Source: Sphingomonadales bacterium (GTDB lineage Bacteria; Pseudomonadota; Alphaproteobacteria; Sphingomonadales; Sphingomonadaceae). From it: a stretch of DNA of 64,000 nt. The notes below the pieces were generated by a model that saw only the letters and a program-made list of their open reading frames with translations, ran no database searches and was not told the DNA's origin. Both the position numbers and the translations under genes were made by a program. The stretch spans positions 62,001 to 126,000 of the forward strand of contig JAFLDB010000002.1 in NCBI GenBank assembly GCA_017302615.1, given 5' to 3'. Each line of letters begins with the position of its first letter. Within the stretch, counting starts at the first letter, position 1. This document shows positions 54,297 through 64,000 of this stretch, in pieces.

Positions 54297-55430
54297 ATGA
54301 TTGCCAGCGCCGACCTTGCCGAGCTGTTCCAGCTGTCCGGCCCGCTTTCCGGGCGGCGCATCGTTGTCGCCATGTCGGGCGGGGTGGACAGTTCGGTGGT
54401 GGCCGCGCTGGCCGCGCGCAGCGGCGCGGAAACCATCGGCATCACCCTGCAGCTCTACGATTCCGGACCGGCCAGCGGGCGCAAGGGCGCGTGCTGCGCC
54501 GGCGATGACATCCGCGATGCCCGCGCCGTCGCCGACCGGCTGGGCATTGCCCACTATGTGGTCGATCACGAAAGCGCCTTCCGCGAGGAGGTGGTCGAGC
54601 GCTTTGCCGACGAGTATCTCGCCGGGCGCACCCCGATCCCCTGCATCCGCTGCAACATGGGGCCCAAGTTTACCGACCTGTTCGCCATGGCCCGTGAACT
54701 GGGGGCCGATTGTCTGGCCACCGGGCACTATGTGCGACGGATCATGGGGCCGGCCGGGGCGGAACTGCACCGGGCGCTCGATCCGGCGCGCGACCAGTCC
54801 TATTTCCTGTATGGCACGACCGAGGCCCAGCTCGATTACCTGCGCTTTCCGCTGGGCGGGCTGCCCAAGGCCGAAGTCCGGGCGATTGCCGAGGCCGAGG
54901 CGCTGCGCGTGGCGGCCAAGCCCGACAGCCAGGACATCTGCTTCGTGCCCGATGGCGATTATGCCCGGATTGTCCGCTCGGTCCGCCCCGAAGGCGGCGA
55001 ACCGGGCGAGATCGTCCATGCCGAGACCGGCGCGGTACTGGGGACGCACAAGGGCATCATCCACTATACCGTCGGACAGCGCCGCGGGCTGGAGATCGGC
55101 GGGCAGGCCGAACCGCTCTATGTGACCGGGCTGGATGCTCCGGCGCGGCGGGTGCTGGTCGGGCCGAAGCGGCTGCTGGCGGTAAGCGCCGCGCGGATCA
55201 GCGAAACCAACCGGATCGGCCCATTGCCGGATCTGCCGCTGACCGCCAAGGTCCGCTCCCTGGCAAAGCCGGTTCCGGTCACGCTGGAAGGCCCGCTGGG
55301 CGACGGGGCAGACAGCATGATCCGCTTTGCCAGTCCCGAATACGGCGTCGCGCCGGGGCAGGCGGCAGTGCTCTATGCCGGAGACCGCGTGGTCGGCGGC
55401 GGCTGGATCGAGGCGACCGAGCCGGCCTAG
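54297..55430 (+). CDS. mnmA: tRNA-specific 2-thiouridylase
   Basis: A 377-residue enzyme that puts sulfur on U34 of tRNA Lys, Glu and Gln. The ATP-binding P-loop SGGVDSS is at 27-33. The catalytic cysteines lie in PCIRCN and QDICF, and the tRNA-contact ATGHYVR segment is present. The ATG at 54297 fits family length. Divergent from the small gene upstream of sciP. Confidence 0.94.
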   Translation: MIASADLAELFQLSGPLSGRRIVVAMSGGVDSSVVAALAARSGAETIGITLQLYDSGPASGRKGACCAGDDIRDARAVADRLGIAHYVVDHESAFREEVVERFADEYLAGRTPIPCIRCNMGPKFTDLFAMARELGADCLATGHYVRRIMGPAGAELHRALDPARDQSYFLYGTTEAQLDYLRFPLGGLPKAEVRAIAEAEALRVAAKPDSQDICFVPDGDYARIVRSVRPEGGEPGEIVHAETGAVLGTHKGIIHYTVGQRRGLEIGGQAEPLYVTGLDAPARRVLVGPKRLLAVSAARISETNRIGPLPDLPLTAKVRSLAKPVPVTLEGPLGDGADSMIRFASPEYGVAPGQAAVLYAGDRVVGGGWIEATEPA

Positions 55431-56218
55431 ACCGGCTGGGCAATCAGGCAGCGGCCCGAAAACGCGACCTGGTCCAGCGATGCGGCCAGCGCGCATTCCC
55501 CGCCCTTGACCGGGCTTCCGGCGACGTCAGCCGCGCCATCGAGCGGGATCACCAGCAGCGGTCCGGCGTATCGCGCCAGCGTTGCCGCATCAGGCGCGCC
55601 GTCAAGCCGGTCGATCCGGAAGTGCGGGCCATCGACCAGCGGCGCGCTGCCGGTTTCCGGCACGCGGCGGTGCAGTCCGGCCGGATAGGGTTCGCCCCGC
55701 GCCACGTCCATCCCGGCTTCCAGGTGCAGTTCGCGCGGGCGGCCATAGTCATAGAGCCGGTAGGTGATGTCGCTGTTCTGCTGGACCTCGATCAGGGCGA
55801 TGCCCGCCCCGATCGCATGGACCGTCCCGGCCGGAATATAGAAGAAATCACCCGCCGACACCGGGTGCCAGGCCAGCAAGTGCTCGATCGAACCGTCGCG
55901 GGCGGCCTCACGCAGGGCATCCGCCCCGATCTCGGCGGAGAAGCCGATGCCAAGCTTCGCGCCCGGCTCCGCATTCAGGATCAGCCAGCATTCCTCCTTG
56001 CCGCGATGGCCCGCCGGGGCCTGGGCATCGGAGGGATGGACCTGGACCGACAGCGCCTCGCTGGTGAAGATGTACTTGACCAGCAGCGCATCAAGCGCGG
56101 CCGGCGGCTCGAACCAGATCTCGCCGATCCGCTGCCCGGCAGGCGCCACGAACGGCGCGGGCAGGCTGGCGCGCCCCCACGGCCGTTCGACCATTCGCAC
56201 AGGCAGCACACCGCTCAC
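55427..56218 (-). CDS. manA: Mannose-6-phosphate isomerase, class I
   Basis: A 263-residue type I phosphomannose isomerase of the short bacterial form. Metal and active-site motifs: [10 protein letters not shown], the glutamate in KEECW, and [11 protein letters not shown]. It interconverts fructose-6-P and mannose-6-P. The GTG start makes a GTGA overlap with manC. Its stop overlaps convergent mnmA by four bases. It supplies the mannose branch for GDP-mannose and GDP-fucose made by neighbouring genes. Confidence 0.92.
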   Translation of the reverse strand: MSGVLPVRMVERPWGRASLPAPFVAPAGQRIGEIWFEPPAALDALLVKYIFTSEALSVQVHPSDAQAPAGHRGKEECWLILNAEPGAKLGIGFSAEIGADALREAARDGSIEHLLAWHPVSAGDFFYIPAGTVHAIGAGIALIEVQQNSDITYRLYDYGRPRELHLEAGMDVARGEPYPAGLHRRVPETGSAPLVDGPHFRIDRLDGAPDAATLARYAGPLLVIPLDGAADVAGSPVKGGECALAASLDQVAFSGRCLIAQPV

Positions 56219-57258
56219 TGGTTGGCCGCGCCGTTCAGCTTGCCGACCAGTTGTGCCCCGGCGCGGGTGGTGACCAGCACCTCATCGCCATCGACCACGA
56301 TCACCACGTCTTCCAGCCCGATCACGGACACGCGCGGGCCGTCGCTGTCGACCAGGACATTGCGGCACTGGACCAGCTCGGCCGGGCCGGTCACGCTGTT
56401 GCCGTGATCGTCGCGCGGGCGGGCGGCCCACAGCGCGTCCCAGTTGCCGATGTCGGACCAGCCCATGTCGGCCGGAACCATCGCGGCGCGGCTGGTGTTC
56501 TCCATCACCGCATAGTCGACCGATTCGCTTTCGATCGCGGCGAAAGCCTCGGCATCGGGTTGGAAGCGGCGACCTTCACTCCGCCCGCCAGCAGCGGCGG
56601 CGCGGGCGGCCGCGGCAATGGCGGGCCGGTGGGCGGCCAGTTCGGCCAGGAATGTCCCGACCCGGAAGGCGAAGATCCCGCCGTTCCAGGCATAGCCGCC
56701 TTCGGCAAGGAACTGCCGCGCGCGCTCAAGGTCCGGTTTCTCGACAAAGCGCGCGACACGGAAGCCCAGGTCACCGATCGGTTCGCCCTGCTGGAGATAG
56801 CCGAACCCGGTTTCAGGGGCCTTGGCCTCGATCCCGAAGGAAACCAGCCAGCCCTCCGCCGCCAGTGCTGCCGCAGCGTGGGCGGCGGCCTGAAAGGCGG
56901 CGGCATCGGCGATGTGGTGGTCGCTCGGGCAGACCAGCATGACCGCGTCCTCGGGCAGGCGCAGCGCGGCGAGCGCAATCGCGGCGGCAGTGTTGCGGGC
57001 ACAGGGCTCGACAATCGTCTCCCCGCCGATCCCAGCCGGCCACTGCGCCTCGACATGGTCCAGATGCGCCGTGCCGGTGACGACCAGCGGCGCGGCAAAG
57101 CCGGCCTCCGGCGCGCAGCGGGCCAGAGTCGCCTCGAACAGGGTGCCCTGGCCCACCAGCGGCAGGAACGGTTTGGGCTTGATCGCGCGGCTGCGCGGCC
57201 ACAGCCGGGTGCCGCTGCCGCCACACAGGATCACGGGATGGATCGTCGGGTTGTTCAT
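56215..57258 (-). CDS. manC: Mannose-1-phosphate guanylyltransferase
   Basis: A 347-residue GDP-mannose pyrophosphorylase (single-domain type, without fused isomerase). The nucleotidyl motif GGSGTRLWPRS is at 13-23, with the signature FVEKPD and the GWSDIGNWDALW block that identifies the GDP-mannose class. It is coupled to manA. It makes GDP-mannose, the substrate of Gmd encoded nearby. Confidence 0.93.
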   Translation of the reverse strand: MNNPTIHPVILCGGSGTRLWPRSRAIKPKPFLPLVGQGTLFEATLARCAPEAGFAAPLVVTGTAHLDHVEAQWPAGIGGETIVEPCARNTAAAIALAALRLPEDAVMLVCPSDHHIADAAAFQAAAHAAAALAAEGWLVSFGIEAKAPETGFGYLQQGEPIGDLGFRVARFVEKPDLERARQFLAEGGYAWNGGIFAFRVGTFLAELAAHRPAIAAAARAAAAGGRSEGRRFQPDAEAFAAIESESVDYAVMENTSRAAMVPADMGWSDIGNWDALWAARPRDDHGNSVTGPAELVQCRNVLVDSDGPRVSVIGLEDVVIVVDGDEVLVTTRAGAQLVGKLNGAANQ

Positions 57259-57307
57259 CGCTTGGCCGCTTAGCACAAGTTCCCTGCCGGACAATGACCG
57301 GACCGGA

Positions 57308-57655
57308 TCAGTCCTGCCATGGCTCCAGCTGGCAGCCTGGCCCCTCGCGATAGGTGGCGGTCTGGCTGGCGCGCAGCGGGAAGCGGGCCGTGACCGACTT
57401 GGCAGCGGCATCCTCGCTCAGCGTGACCAGTTCCATGCCCGGTTCGAAATCCTTGCGGCAATCCTCCAGGCTGCGCCCGCCGACATAGCGGCACGAACAG
57501 GCCACCCGCGCGCCATAGGACGCCCCGGTCTGGGCATATTGGGTCAGCGGCTGCCAGAAAAAGGCGAACAACAGGCCGACCAGCGCCAGTCCGAGCAGCA
57601 GAATTCGTTTGCGCCAGGGCGATCTTGCGGCCGGATTGGGGTTAACGGTTGCCAT
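57308..57655 (-). CDS. Small membrane protein with conserved-looking cysteines, unknown function
   Basis: A 115-residue protein with one N-terminal membrane helix (RILLLGLALVGLLFAFFW) and a periplasmic part that has three clustered cysteines (VACSCRYVGGRSLEDC) and a fourth near the end (GPGCQLEPW), enough for two disulfides. It is divergent from the serine hydrolase with 32 bases between starts, and I have the impression that such pairs recur in sphingomonads. No family name is assigned. The start is ATG 57655 with AAGG upstream. Confidence 0.68.
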   Translation of the reverse strand: MATVNPNPAARSPWRKRILLLGLALVGLLFAFFWQPLTQYAQTGASYGARVACSCRYVGGRSLEDCRKDFEPGMELVTLSEDAAAKSVTARFPLRASQTATYREGPGCQLEPWQD

Positions 57656-57687
57656 TGTCGTGCCTTTGGGCAAGGGAGGGAGACGCC

Positions 57688-59887
<2,200 letters not shown>

Positions 59888-59891
59888 GCCG

Positions 59892-60830
59892 ATGTACGAC
59901 CTTGTCGGAAAACGCGTCTGGGTGGCGGGGCACAAGGGCATGGTCGGCGGGGCGATTGCCCGCCGGCTGGCCGCCGAGGATTGCGAGGTCCTGACCGTCG
60001 AGCGCACCGAACTGGACCTGACCGACCAGCGCGCCGTGCTGGGCTGGATGCACAACCAGCGCCCCCAGGCGGTGTTCCTGGCCGCCGCCCGGGTGGGCGG
60101 GATCCACGCCAACAACACCCAGCCGGTCGATTTCCTGCGCGATAACCTGCTGATCGAAACAGCGATCTTCACCGGGGCCGAATCGGTCGGGGTGGAAAAG
60201 CTGCTGTTCCTGGGATCGTCCTGCATCTATCCCAAGCACGCCGAGCAGCCGATCCGCGAGGAAGCGCTGCTGACCGGCCCGCTCGAGCCGACCAACGAAT
60301 GGTACGCGATTGCCAAGATCGCCGGGATCAAGCTGGCCCAGGCCTACCGCCAGCAATTCGGCTGCGATTACATCAGCGCCATGCCGACCAACCTCTATGG
60401 CCCCGGCGACAATTACGATCCGCTGGGCAGCCACGTTCTGCCCGCGCTGATTCGCAAGGTGCACGAGGCCAAGGCGGCCGGCAGCCCGGTGACCGTCTGG
60501 GGATCGGGAAGCCCCTTGCGCGAATTCCTCTATGTCGACGATTGCGCCGACGCCTGCATCCACCTGATGAAGACCTATTCGGACGGCCTGCACGTCAATG
60601 TCGGCTCTGGCGAGGAAATCTCGATCCTCGATCTGACCCGGCTGGTGATGGAGGTGCTGGGCCATGACGGCGAGATCGTGATGGACCCGACCAAGCCCGA
60701 CGGCACCCCGCGCAAACTGATGGACAACAGCCGCCTGAAGGCGATGGGCTGGACCCCCAGGGTTTCCCTGCGCGAAGGGATCGCCCGGGCCTATGCCGCG
60801 TTCCTGAACGGCGACGGGCGGAATATCTGA
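59892..60830 (+). CDS. fcl: GDP-L-fucose synthase
   Basis: A 312-residue epimerase/reductase that turns GDP-4-keto-6-deoxymannose into GDP-L-fucose with NADPH. Motifs: AGHKGMVGGAI for NADP, GSSCIYPKHA with the catalytic Ser-Cys, and the YAIAKIAG Tyr-Lys pair, then PTNLYGPGDNY. It follows gmd by four bases. With manA, manC and gmd it gives a full route from fructose-6-phosphate (a phosphomannomutase is not in the window). No glycosyltransferase is adjacent. Confidence 0.95.
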   Translation: MYDLVGKRVWVAGHKGMVGGAIARRLAAEDCEVLTVERTELDLTDQRAVLGWMHNQRPQAVFLAAARVGGIHANNTQPVDFLRDNLLIETAIFTGAESVGVEKLLFLGSSCIYPKHAEQPIREEALLTGPLEPTNEWYAIAKIAGIKLAQAYRQQFGCDYISAMPTNLYGPGDNYDPLGSHVLPALIRKVHEAKAAGSPVTVWGSGSPLREFLYVDDCADACIHLMKTYSDGLHVNVGSGEEISILDLTRLVMEVLGHDGEIVMDPTKPDGTPRKLMDNSRLKAMGWTPRVSLREGIARAYAAFLNGDGRNI

Positions 60831-60878
60831 ATCAAGCTTCAGCAAAGCTGAAGGGCAACACCGTCGTTACAACAAGAC

Positions 60879-61793
60879 CTAGCGCCCGGTCAGCAGTTCT
60901 TCCGAGGACAGGTCCTTGGGATCGACATGGCCGACCGGATCGGGGTGGATCAGGATTTCCAGTCCGGGAAACTCGCGCTGCAGGATCGCCTCGACCTCGT
61001 CCATCACGACATGGGCCTGGCGGATCGTCATGTCCGGATCGACCGCCAGGTGGAACTGCACGAAATCGCGGTTGCCCGATGTCCGGGTGCGCAGATCGTG
61101 CAGGCCCTTGATCTCAGGGTGGCGAGCCACGGCTTCCAGAAAGGCGGCGCGGCGTTCCTCGGGCCATTCGTGGTCCATCAGCTGCCTGACCGCTTCCTGC
61201 GAAGCGCCCCAGGCGCCCCACCCCAGCCACAGCGCAATGGCCAGGCCGAACAGCGGGTCTGCGCCGGAAATGCCGGCATAGCTATCCAGCGCCAATGCGG
61301 CGATCACCGCCAGATTGAGCAGCAGGTCGGACTGGTAGTGGACATGGTCGGTGCTGATCGCCAGGCTCTTGGTCTGGCGGATCACGTGGCGCTGCCAGGC
61401 CAGCAGGGCCAGCGTGGCCCCCATGGCGATGGCCGACACGACGATCCCGCCTTCGGCCGCTTCGGGCCGCGATCCGGCCAGCCACTGATCGACCGCGCGA
61501 AAGGCGATGCCGATCGCCGAGATCGAGATCAGCACGACCTGGAACATCGCCGCCAGCGCCTCGGCCTTGCCGTGGCCGAAGCGGTGCTTCTCGTCCGCCG
61601 GCTGGGCCGCGACCCAGACCCCGATCAGGGTGGCCAGACTGGCGATCAGATCAAGCGCGGTATCGGCCAGGCTGCCGAGCATCGCGGTTGAGCCGGTGGA
61701 GAAGACTGCCCAGAGCTTGAGCCCGACCAGCAGCAAGGCCACCGCGATCGAGGCCAGCGCCGCCGAGCGGTTGAGAGCGTTGGTGTTGCTCAT
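60879..61793 (-). CDS. Cation diffusion facilitator family exporter (FieF-like)
   Basis: A 304-residue divalent-cation/proton antiporter with six helices. Metal-site residues are in SLADTALDLIASL (helix 2) and STDHVHYQSDLLLN (helix 5, H-x-x-x-D), and a C-terminal cytoplasmic domain is present. FieF-type proteins export Zn or Fe. The start overlaps the pdxH stop as ATGA. Confidence 0.9.
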   Translation of the reverse strand: MSNTNALNRSAALASIAVALLLVGLKLWAVFSTGSTAMLGSLADTALDLIASLATLIGVWVAAQPADEKHRFGHGKAEALAAMFQVVLISISAIGIAFRAVDQWLAGSRPEAAEGGIVVSAIAMGATLALLAWQRHVIRQTKSLAISTDHVHYQSDLLLNLAVIAALALDSYAGISGADPLFGLAIALWLGWGAWGASQEAVRQLMDHEWPEERRAAFLEAVARHPEIKGLHDLRTRTSGNRDFVQFHLAVDPDMTIRQAHVVMDEVEAILQREFPGLEILIHPDPVGHVDPKDLSSEELLTGR

Positions 61794-62419
61794 GGATAGA
61801 GCAGCGTGCTGGTCCAGCCGCCGTCCGCCAGCCGCTCGAACCGGCGGCGCTCGTGCAGGCGGAAGGGACGGTCCATCCAGAATTCGAACGCGCTGGGGGT
61901 CAGGCAGAAGCCGGTCCAGTGCGGCGGGCGCGGAACATGGCCAACCAGGTGGCGCGCGGTGACCTTGGCAATGCGGGCGAGGAATTCCCCGCGCGAGGCC
62001 AGCGGCGCGGACTGGTCCGAGGCATGGGCGCCCAGCTGCGAATCGCGGCTGCGGCTGGCGAAATAGGCATCGGCCATTTCATCCGGCACTTGCGAAATCG
62101 TGCCCTCGATGCGGATCTGGCGGCGCAGCGATTTCCAGTGGAACAGCATCGCCGCCTTGGGATTGGCCAGCAATTCCCCGCCCTTGCGGCTGTGGCTGTT
62201 GGTATAGAACACGAAGCCGCCGTGCGGGCCGAGCAGATCCGCTCCGTGATCCTTCAGCAGGACCATTCGCACCGAGGGGAATGCATCGGGCGTGGCCGTG
62301 GCGACAGCCACCGCTTCGGGATCATTCAGCTCGTGCTTGCGCGCCTCGGCGAACCATTCGTCGAACAGGGCGAACGGCGCGGAATCAGGAATGGCGTTGG
62401 CGGCTTGGGTATCGTCCAT
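61790..62419 (-). CDS. pdxH: Pyridoxamine/pyridoxine 5'-phosphate oxidase
   Basis: A 209-residue FMN oxidase that makes pyridoxal phosphate. It has the FMN contacts SVRMVLLKDHG, FYTNSHSRKGGEL and AAMLFHWKSLRRQIRIEG, and the closing PHWTGFCLTPSAFEFW and RLHERRRFER motifs. ATG 62419 gives the family's normal length; an ATG 12 bases upstream is also possible. It is coupled to the CDF gene downstream. Confidence 0.93.
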   Translation of the reverse strand: MDDTQAANAIPDSAPFALFDEWFAEARKHELNDPEAVAVATATPDAFPSVRMVLLKDHGADLLGPHGGFVFYTNSHSRKGGELLANPKAAMLFHWKSLRRQIRIEGTISQVPDEMADAYFASRSRDSQLGAHASDQSAPLASRGEFLARIAKVTARHLVGHVPRPPHWTGFCLTPSAFEFWMDRPFRLHERRRFERLADGGWTSTLLYP

Positions 62420-62491
62420 GCCTTGGCGCATAGCCCTGCACAGCCCGTGAAGGAAGCGCGAGCGTCTCGCAACAAGGGCTGGCACCCTTGC

Positions 62492-62518
62492 CCTAGCTGC
62501 CTAACACACCTAGCTAGG
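62492..62518 (+). promoter_or_regulatory. Hairpin masking the ribosome binding site of the DnaJ-family gene
   Basis: CCTAGCT (62492-62498) pairs perfectly with AGCTAGG (62512-62518); the second arm contains the probable Shine-Dalgarno TAGG four bases before the ATG. A second hairpin AAGGG/CCCTT (62475-62479 and 62486-62490) stands just upstream. This could act as a translational control element, perhaps heat-responsive, if transcription starts upstream of it. Confidence 0.4.
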
Positions 62519-62522
62519 CCGG

Positions 62523-63455
62523 ATGAACGATCCCTATTCGATCCTCGGTGTGGCCCGCGGGGCGAGCGAGAAGGACATCAAGTCCGCCTATCGCAAGCTG
62601 GCCAAGGAACTGCACCCGGACCGCAACCAGGACAATCCCAAGGCGGCGGAGCGCTTTTCCGAAGTGACCCGCGCCTATGACCTCCTGTCCGACAAGGACA
62701 AGCGCGCCCGGTTCGACCGGGGCGAGATCGACATCGACGGCAACCCGACCATGGGCTTCGGCTATGGCGGCGGGGGCGGGCCGGGCGGCGGCTTTGGCGG
62801 ACGCGACCAGCGCGGCTTCCGCGCCGACGGGTTCGAAGGCTTTGGCGATGGCGGGATCGACCTCGGCGACATCTTCGACGGCCTGTTCGGCGGGCGCGGC
62901 GGGATGGGCGGCGGCGCGCGCCGGGGTCCGGCTCCGCGCGGGGCCAATGTGCAGTACAAGCTGGGCGTTTCGCTGCCCGACGCGGCCATGCTGGCGACCC
63001 AGCGGATCACCCTGGCCGATGGCAAGACGATCGACCTCAAACTTCCCGCCGGGGTCGAAGACGGCACCCAGATGCGCCTGGCCGGCAAGGGCGAGCCGGG
63101 CCCGGGCGGCAATGGCGATGCGCTGGTGGTGATCCACCTTCAGCCGCATCCCTTCTTCCGCCGCGATGGCGACAACCTGCGGCTCGACCTGCCGATCAGC
63201 CTCGACGAGGCGGTGAACGGCGCCAAGGTGAAGGTCCCGACCCCGGAAGGCGCGGTGATGTTGACCATTGCCCCCGGAACCAGCTCGGGCAAGACGCTGC
63301 GGCTGGGGGGCAAGGGCTTTACCCGCAAGGACGGCACGCGGGGTGACCAGTTGGTGACGGTTGAGATACAGTTGCCAGATAGCGATGTGGACCTTGTCAG
63401 CCGTCTTGAAGGCTGGCGTGACACGCGCAACCTGCGCGGCCGGCTGGGCGTCTGA
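62523..63455 (+). CDS. DnaJ/CbpA-type J-domain chaperone (no zinc finger)
   Basis: A 310-residue type II J-protein. It has an N-terminal J domain (1-65) with HPDRNQ, a Gly/Phe-rich linker (about 78-135, long runs of glycine), and a DnaJ C-terminal substrate domain. The zinc-finger cysteines of true DnaJ are absent, so it is CbpA-like. It would stimulate DnaK ATPase. The upstream leader has two hairpins, one covering the ribosome binding site. Confidence 0.93.
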   Translation: MNDPYSILGVARGASEKDIKSAYRKLAKELHPDRNQDNPKAAERFSEVTRAYDLLSDKDKRARFDRGEIDIDGNPTMGFGYGGGGGPGGGFGGRDQRGFRADGFEGFGDGGIDLGDIFDGLFGGRGGMGGGARRGPAPRGANVQYKLGVSLPDAAMLATQRITLADGKTIDLKLPAGVEDGTQMRLAGKGEPGPGGNGDALVVIHLQPHPFFRRDGDNLRLDLPISLDEAVNGAKVKVPTPEGAVMLTIAPGTSSGKTLRLGGKGFTRKDGTRGDQLVTVEIQLPDSDVDLVSRLEGWRDTRNLRGRLGV

Positions 63456-63464
63456 GCGCGGCGG

Positions 63465-64000
63465 ATGGAGGAACGTTCGCCGGACGAGGCGCATCTGCCG
63501 CCGCTGGCCATGCCCGACCTCTCGCCCGAAGCACGGCGGCGGCGGGCCCGGCGGCTGGCCGATACTGCACCGATCGAGGCCGACACATTCTCGCGCCTGC
63601 GCCAGTCGCGCCCGTTCCGGGTACTCGCCCGGGTCTGGACCGGGGCCTATCACGATGGCTTCATCCACGCCGGAAACCTGGCCTATATGGCGATCCTGTC
63701 GCTGTTCCCGTTCTTCATCACGGTCGGCGCCGGCTTCAGCCTGATGGGCGAACAGGCCCAGCGCGAGGCATCGGTCCACACTTTCCTGTCCGCCCTGCCC
63801 CCGGTGGTCGCGAGCGCGCTGGAGCCGGTTGCCGCCGACGTGATCGTCGCGCGCAGCGGATCGCTGCTGTGGATCGGGGCGCTGGTCGGGCTGTGGACCG
63901 CAGGCAGTCTGGTCGAGACGATCCGCGACATCCTGCGCCGCGCCTATGGTACGCGCGAAACCTACGCCTTCTGGCGCTACCGGCTGATCTCGACCGGGGC
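63465..64000 (+). CDS. YihY/BrkB-family membrane protein, N-terminal part (runs off right edge)
   Basis: The first 178 codons of a YihY/virulence-factor BrkB family protein, once mislabelled ribonuclease BN. After a cytoplasmic arginine-rich N-terminus (residues 1-55) comes the family signature HDGFIHAGNLAYMAILSLFP and a first helix, then LWIGALVGLWTAGSLVETIR with the start of the next helices. It follows the DnaJ-family gene by nine bases. The C-terminus lies outside the window. Function unknown. Confidence 0.85.
   Translation, partial: MEERSPDEAHLPPLAMPDLSPEARRRRARRLADTAPIEADTFSRLRQSRPFRVLARVWTGAYHDGFIHAGNLAYMAILSLFPFFITVGAGFSLMGEQAQREASVHTFLSALPPVVASALEPVAADVIVARSGSLLWIGALVGLWTAGSLVETIRDILRRAYGTRETYAFWRYRLISTG

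Noticed and set aside
60837..60853. Hairpin CTTCAGC-AAA-GCTGAAG after fcl as a terminator
   Set aside because: Only 7 bp and not followed by a T tract; it may be incidental.

Overview
The window is high-GC (roughly two thirds G+C), densely coded DNA from an alphaproteobacterium, most likely a sphingomonad (Novosphingobium/Sphingobium/Erythrobacter type). Supporting signs are a SciP-type cell-cycle regulator, TonB-dependent uptake, a fbcFBC-type cytochrome bc1 operon, CCA-encoding tRNA genes and many 4-base ATGA/GTGA overlaps. No plasmid, phage, CRISPR or insertion-sequence features were seen; the window looks chromosomal. It cuts an MFS transporter gene at the left edge and a YihY/BrkB-family gene at the right edge.

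Region 1 (1-9174) is the standout: a divergent cluster that reads as an oxidative sulfoquinovose (sulfo-SMO) pathway. Leftward are a TonB-dependent receptor and an MFS transporter of the anionic-sugar type. Rightward, with three of five junctions at 4-base overlaps, are a GH31 sulfoquinovosidase, a LacI-type regulator, an aldo-keto reductase, an SsuD-like FMNH2-dependent monooxygenase, an NADPH:FMN reductase and a RibB-like protein. Predicted flow: sulfoquinovosyl glycoside enters, is hydrolysed to sulfoquinovose, desulfonated to 6-dehydroglucose plus sulfite, and reduced to glucose. The last gene is homologous to 3,4-dihydroxy-2-butanone-4-phosphate synthase but has lost most catalytic and metal-binding residues.

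Region 2 (9182-14750): an iron(III) ABC importer (binding lipoprotein, fused permease, ATPase) behind a Fur-like palindrome, then an ABC1/UbiB-family kinase-like gene coupled to a DCC-family thiol protein, and tRNA-Gly(TCC). Region 3 (14831-24229): the cytochrome bc1 operon, pgeF and pepN, an SDR, a DMT transporter, a threonine aldolase and a small acetyltransferase. Region 4 (24230-29063): an RND efflux pump with its adaptor and a divergent TetR regulator with a clear operator, then tRNA-Thr(GGT).

Region 5 (29176-41680): gpmA, purE, purK, folA, an M19 dipeptidase, ribF and a GDPD-like protein with altered active site, then ileS (with two internal patches of foreign-looking codon use), lspA and a DUF3035 lipoprotein, a REP-like palindrome, a CorC/CNNM protein and an OmpA-family lipoprotein. 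Region 6 (41681-45778): a CysQ/IMPase-family gene next to a second Fur-like box, sucC, and etfB-etfA behind an inverted repeat. Region 7 (45784-54158): DUF2804, then a leftward chain RND adaptor - RND pump - DUF445 - GNAT, and sciP preceded by a coupled small gene. Region 8 (54297-64000): mnmA, GDP-mannose/GDP-fucose synthesis genes (manA, manC, gmd, fcl) flanking a serine hydrolase, a CDF cation exporter with pdxH, a DnaJ-family gene whose ribosome binding site lies in a hairpin, and the start of a BrkB-family membrane protein.
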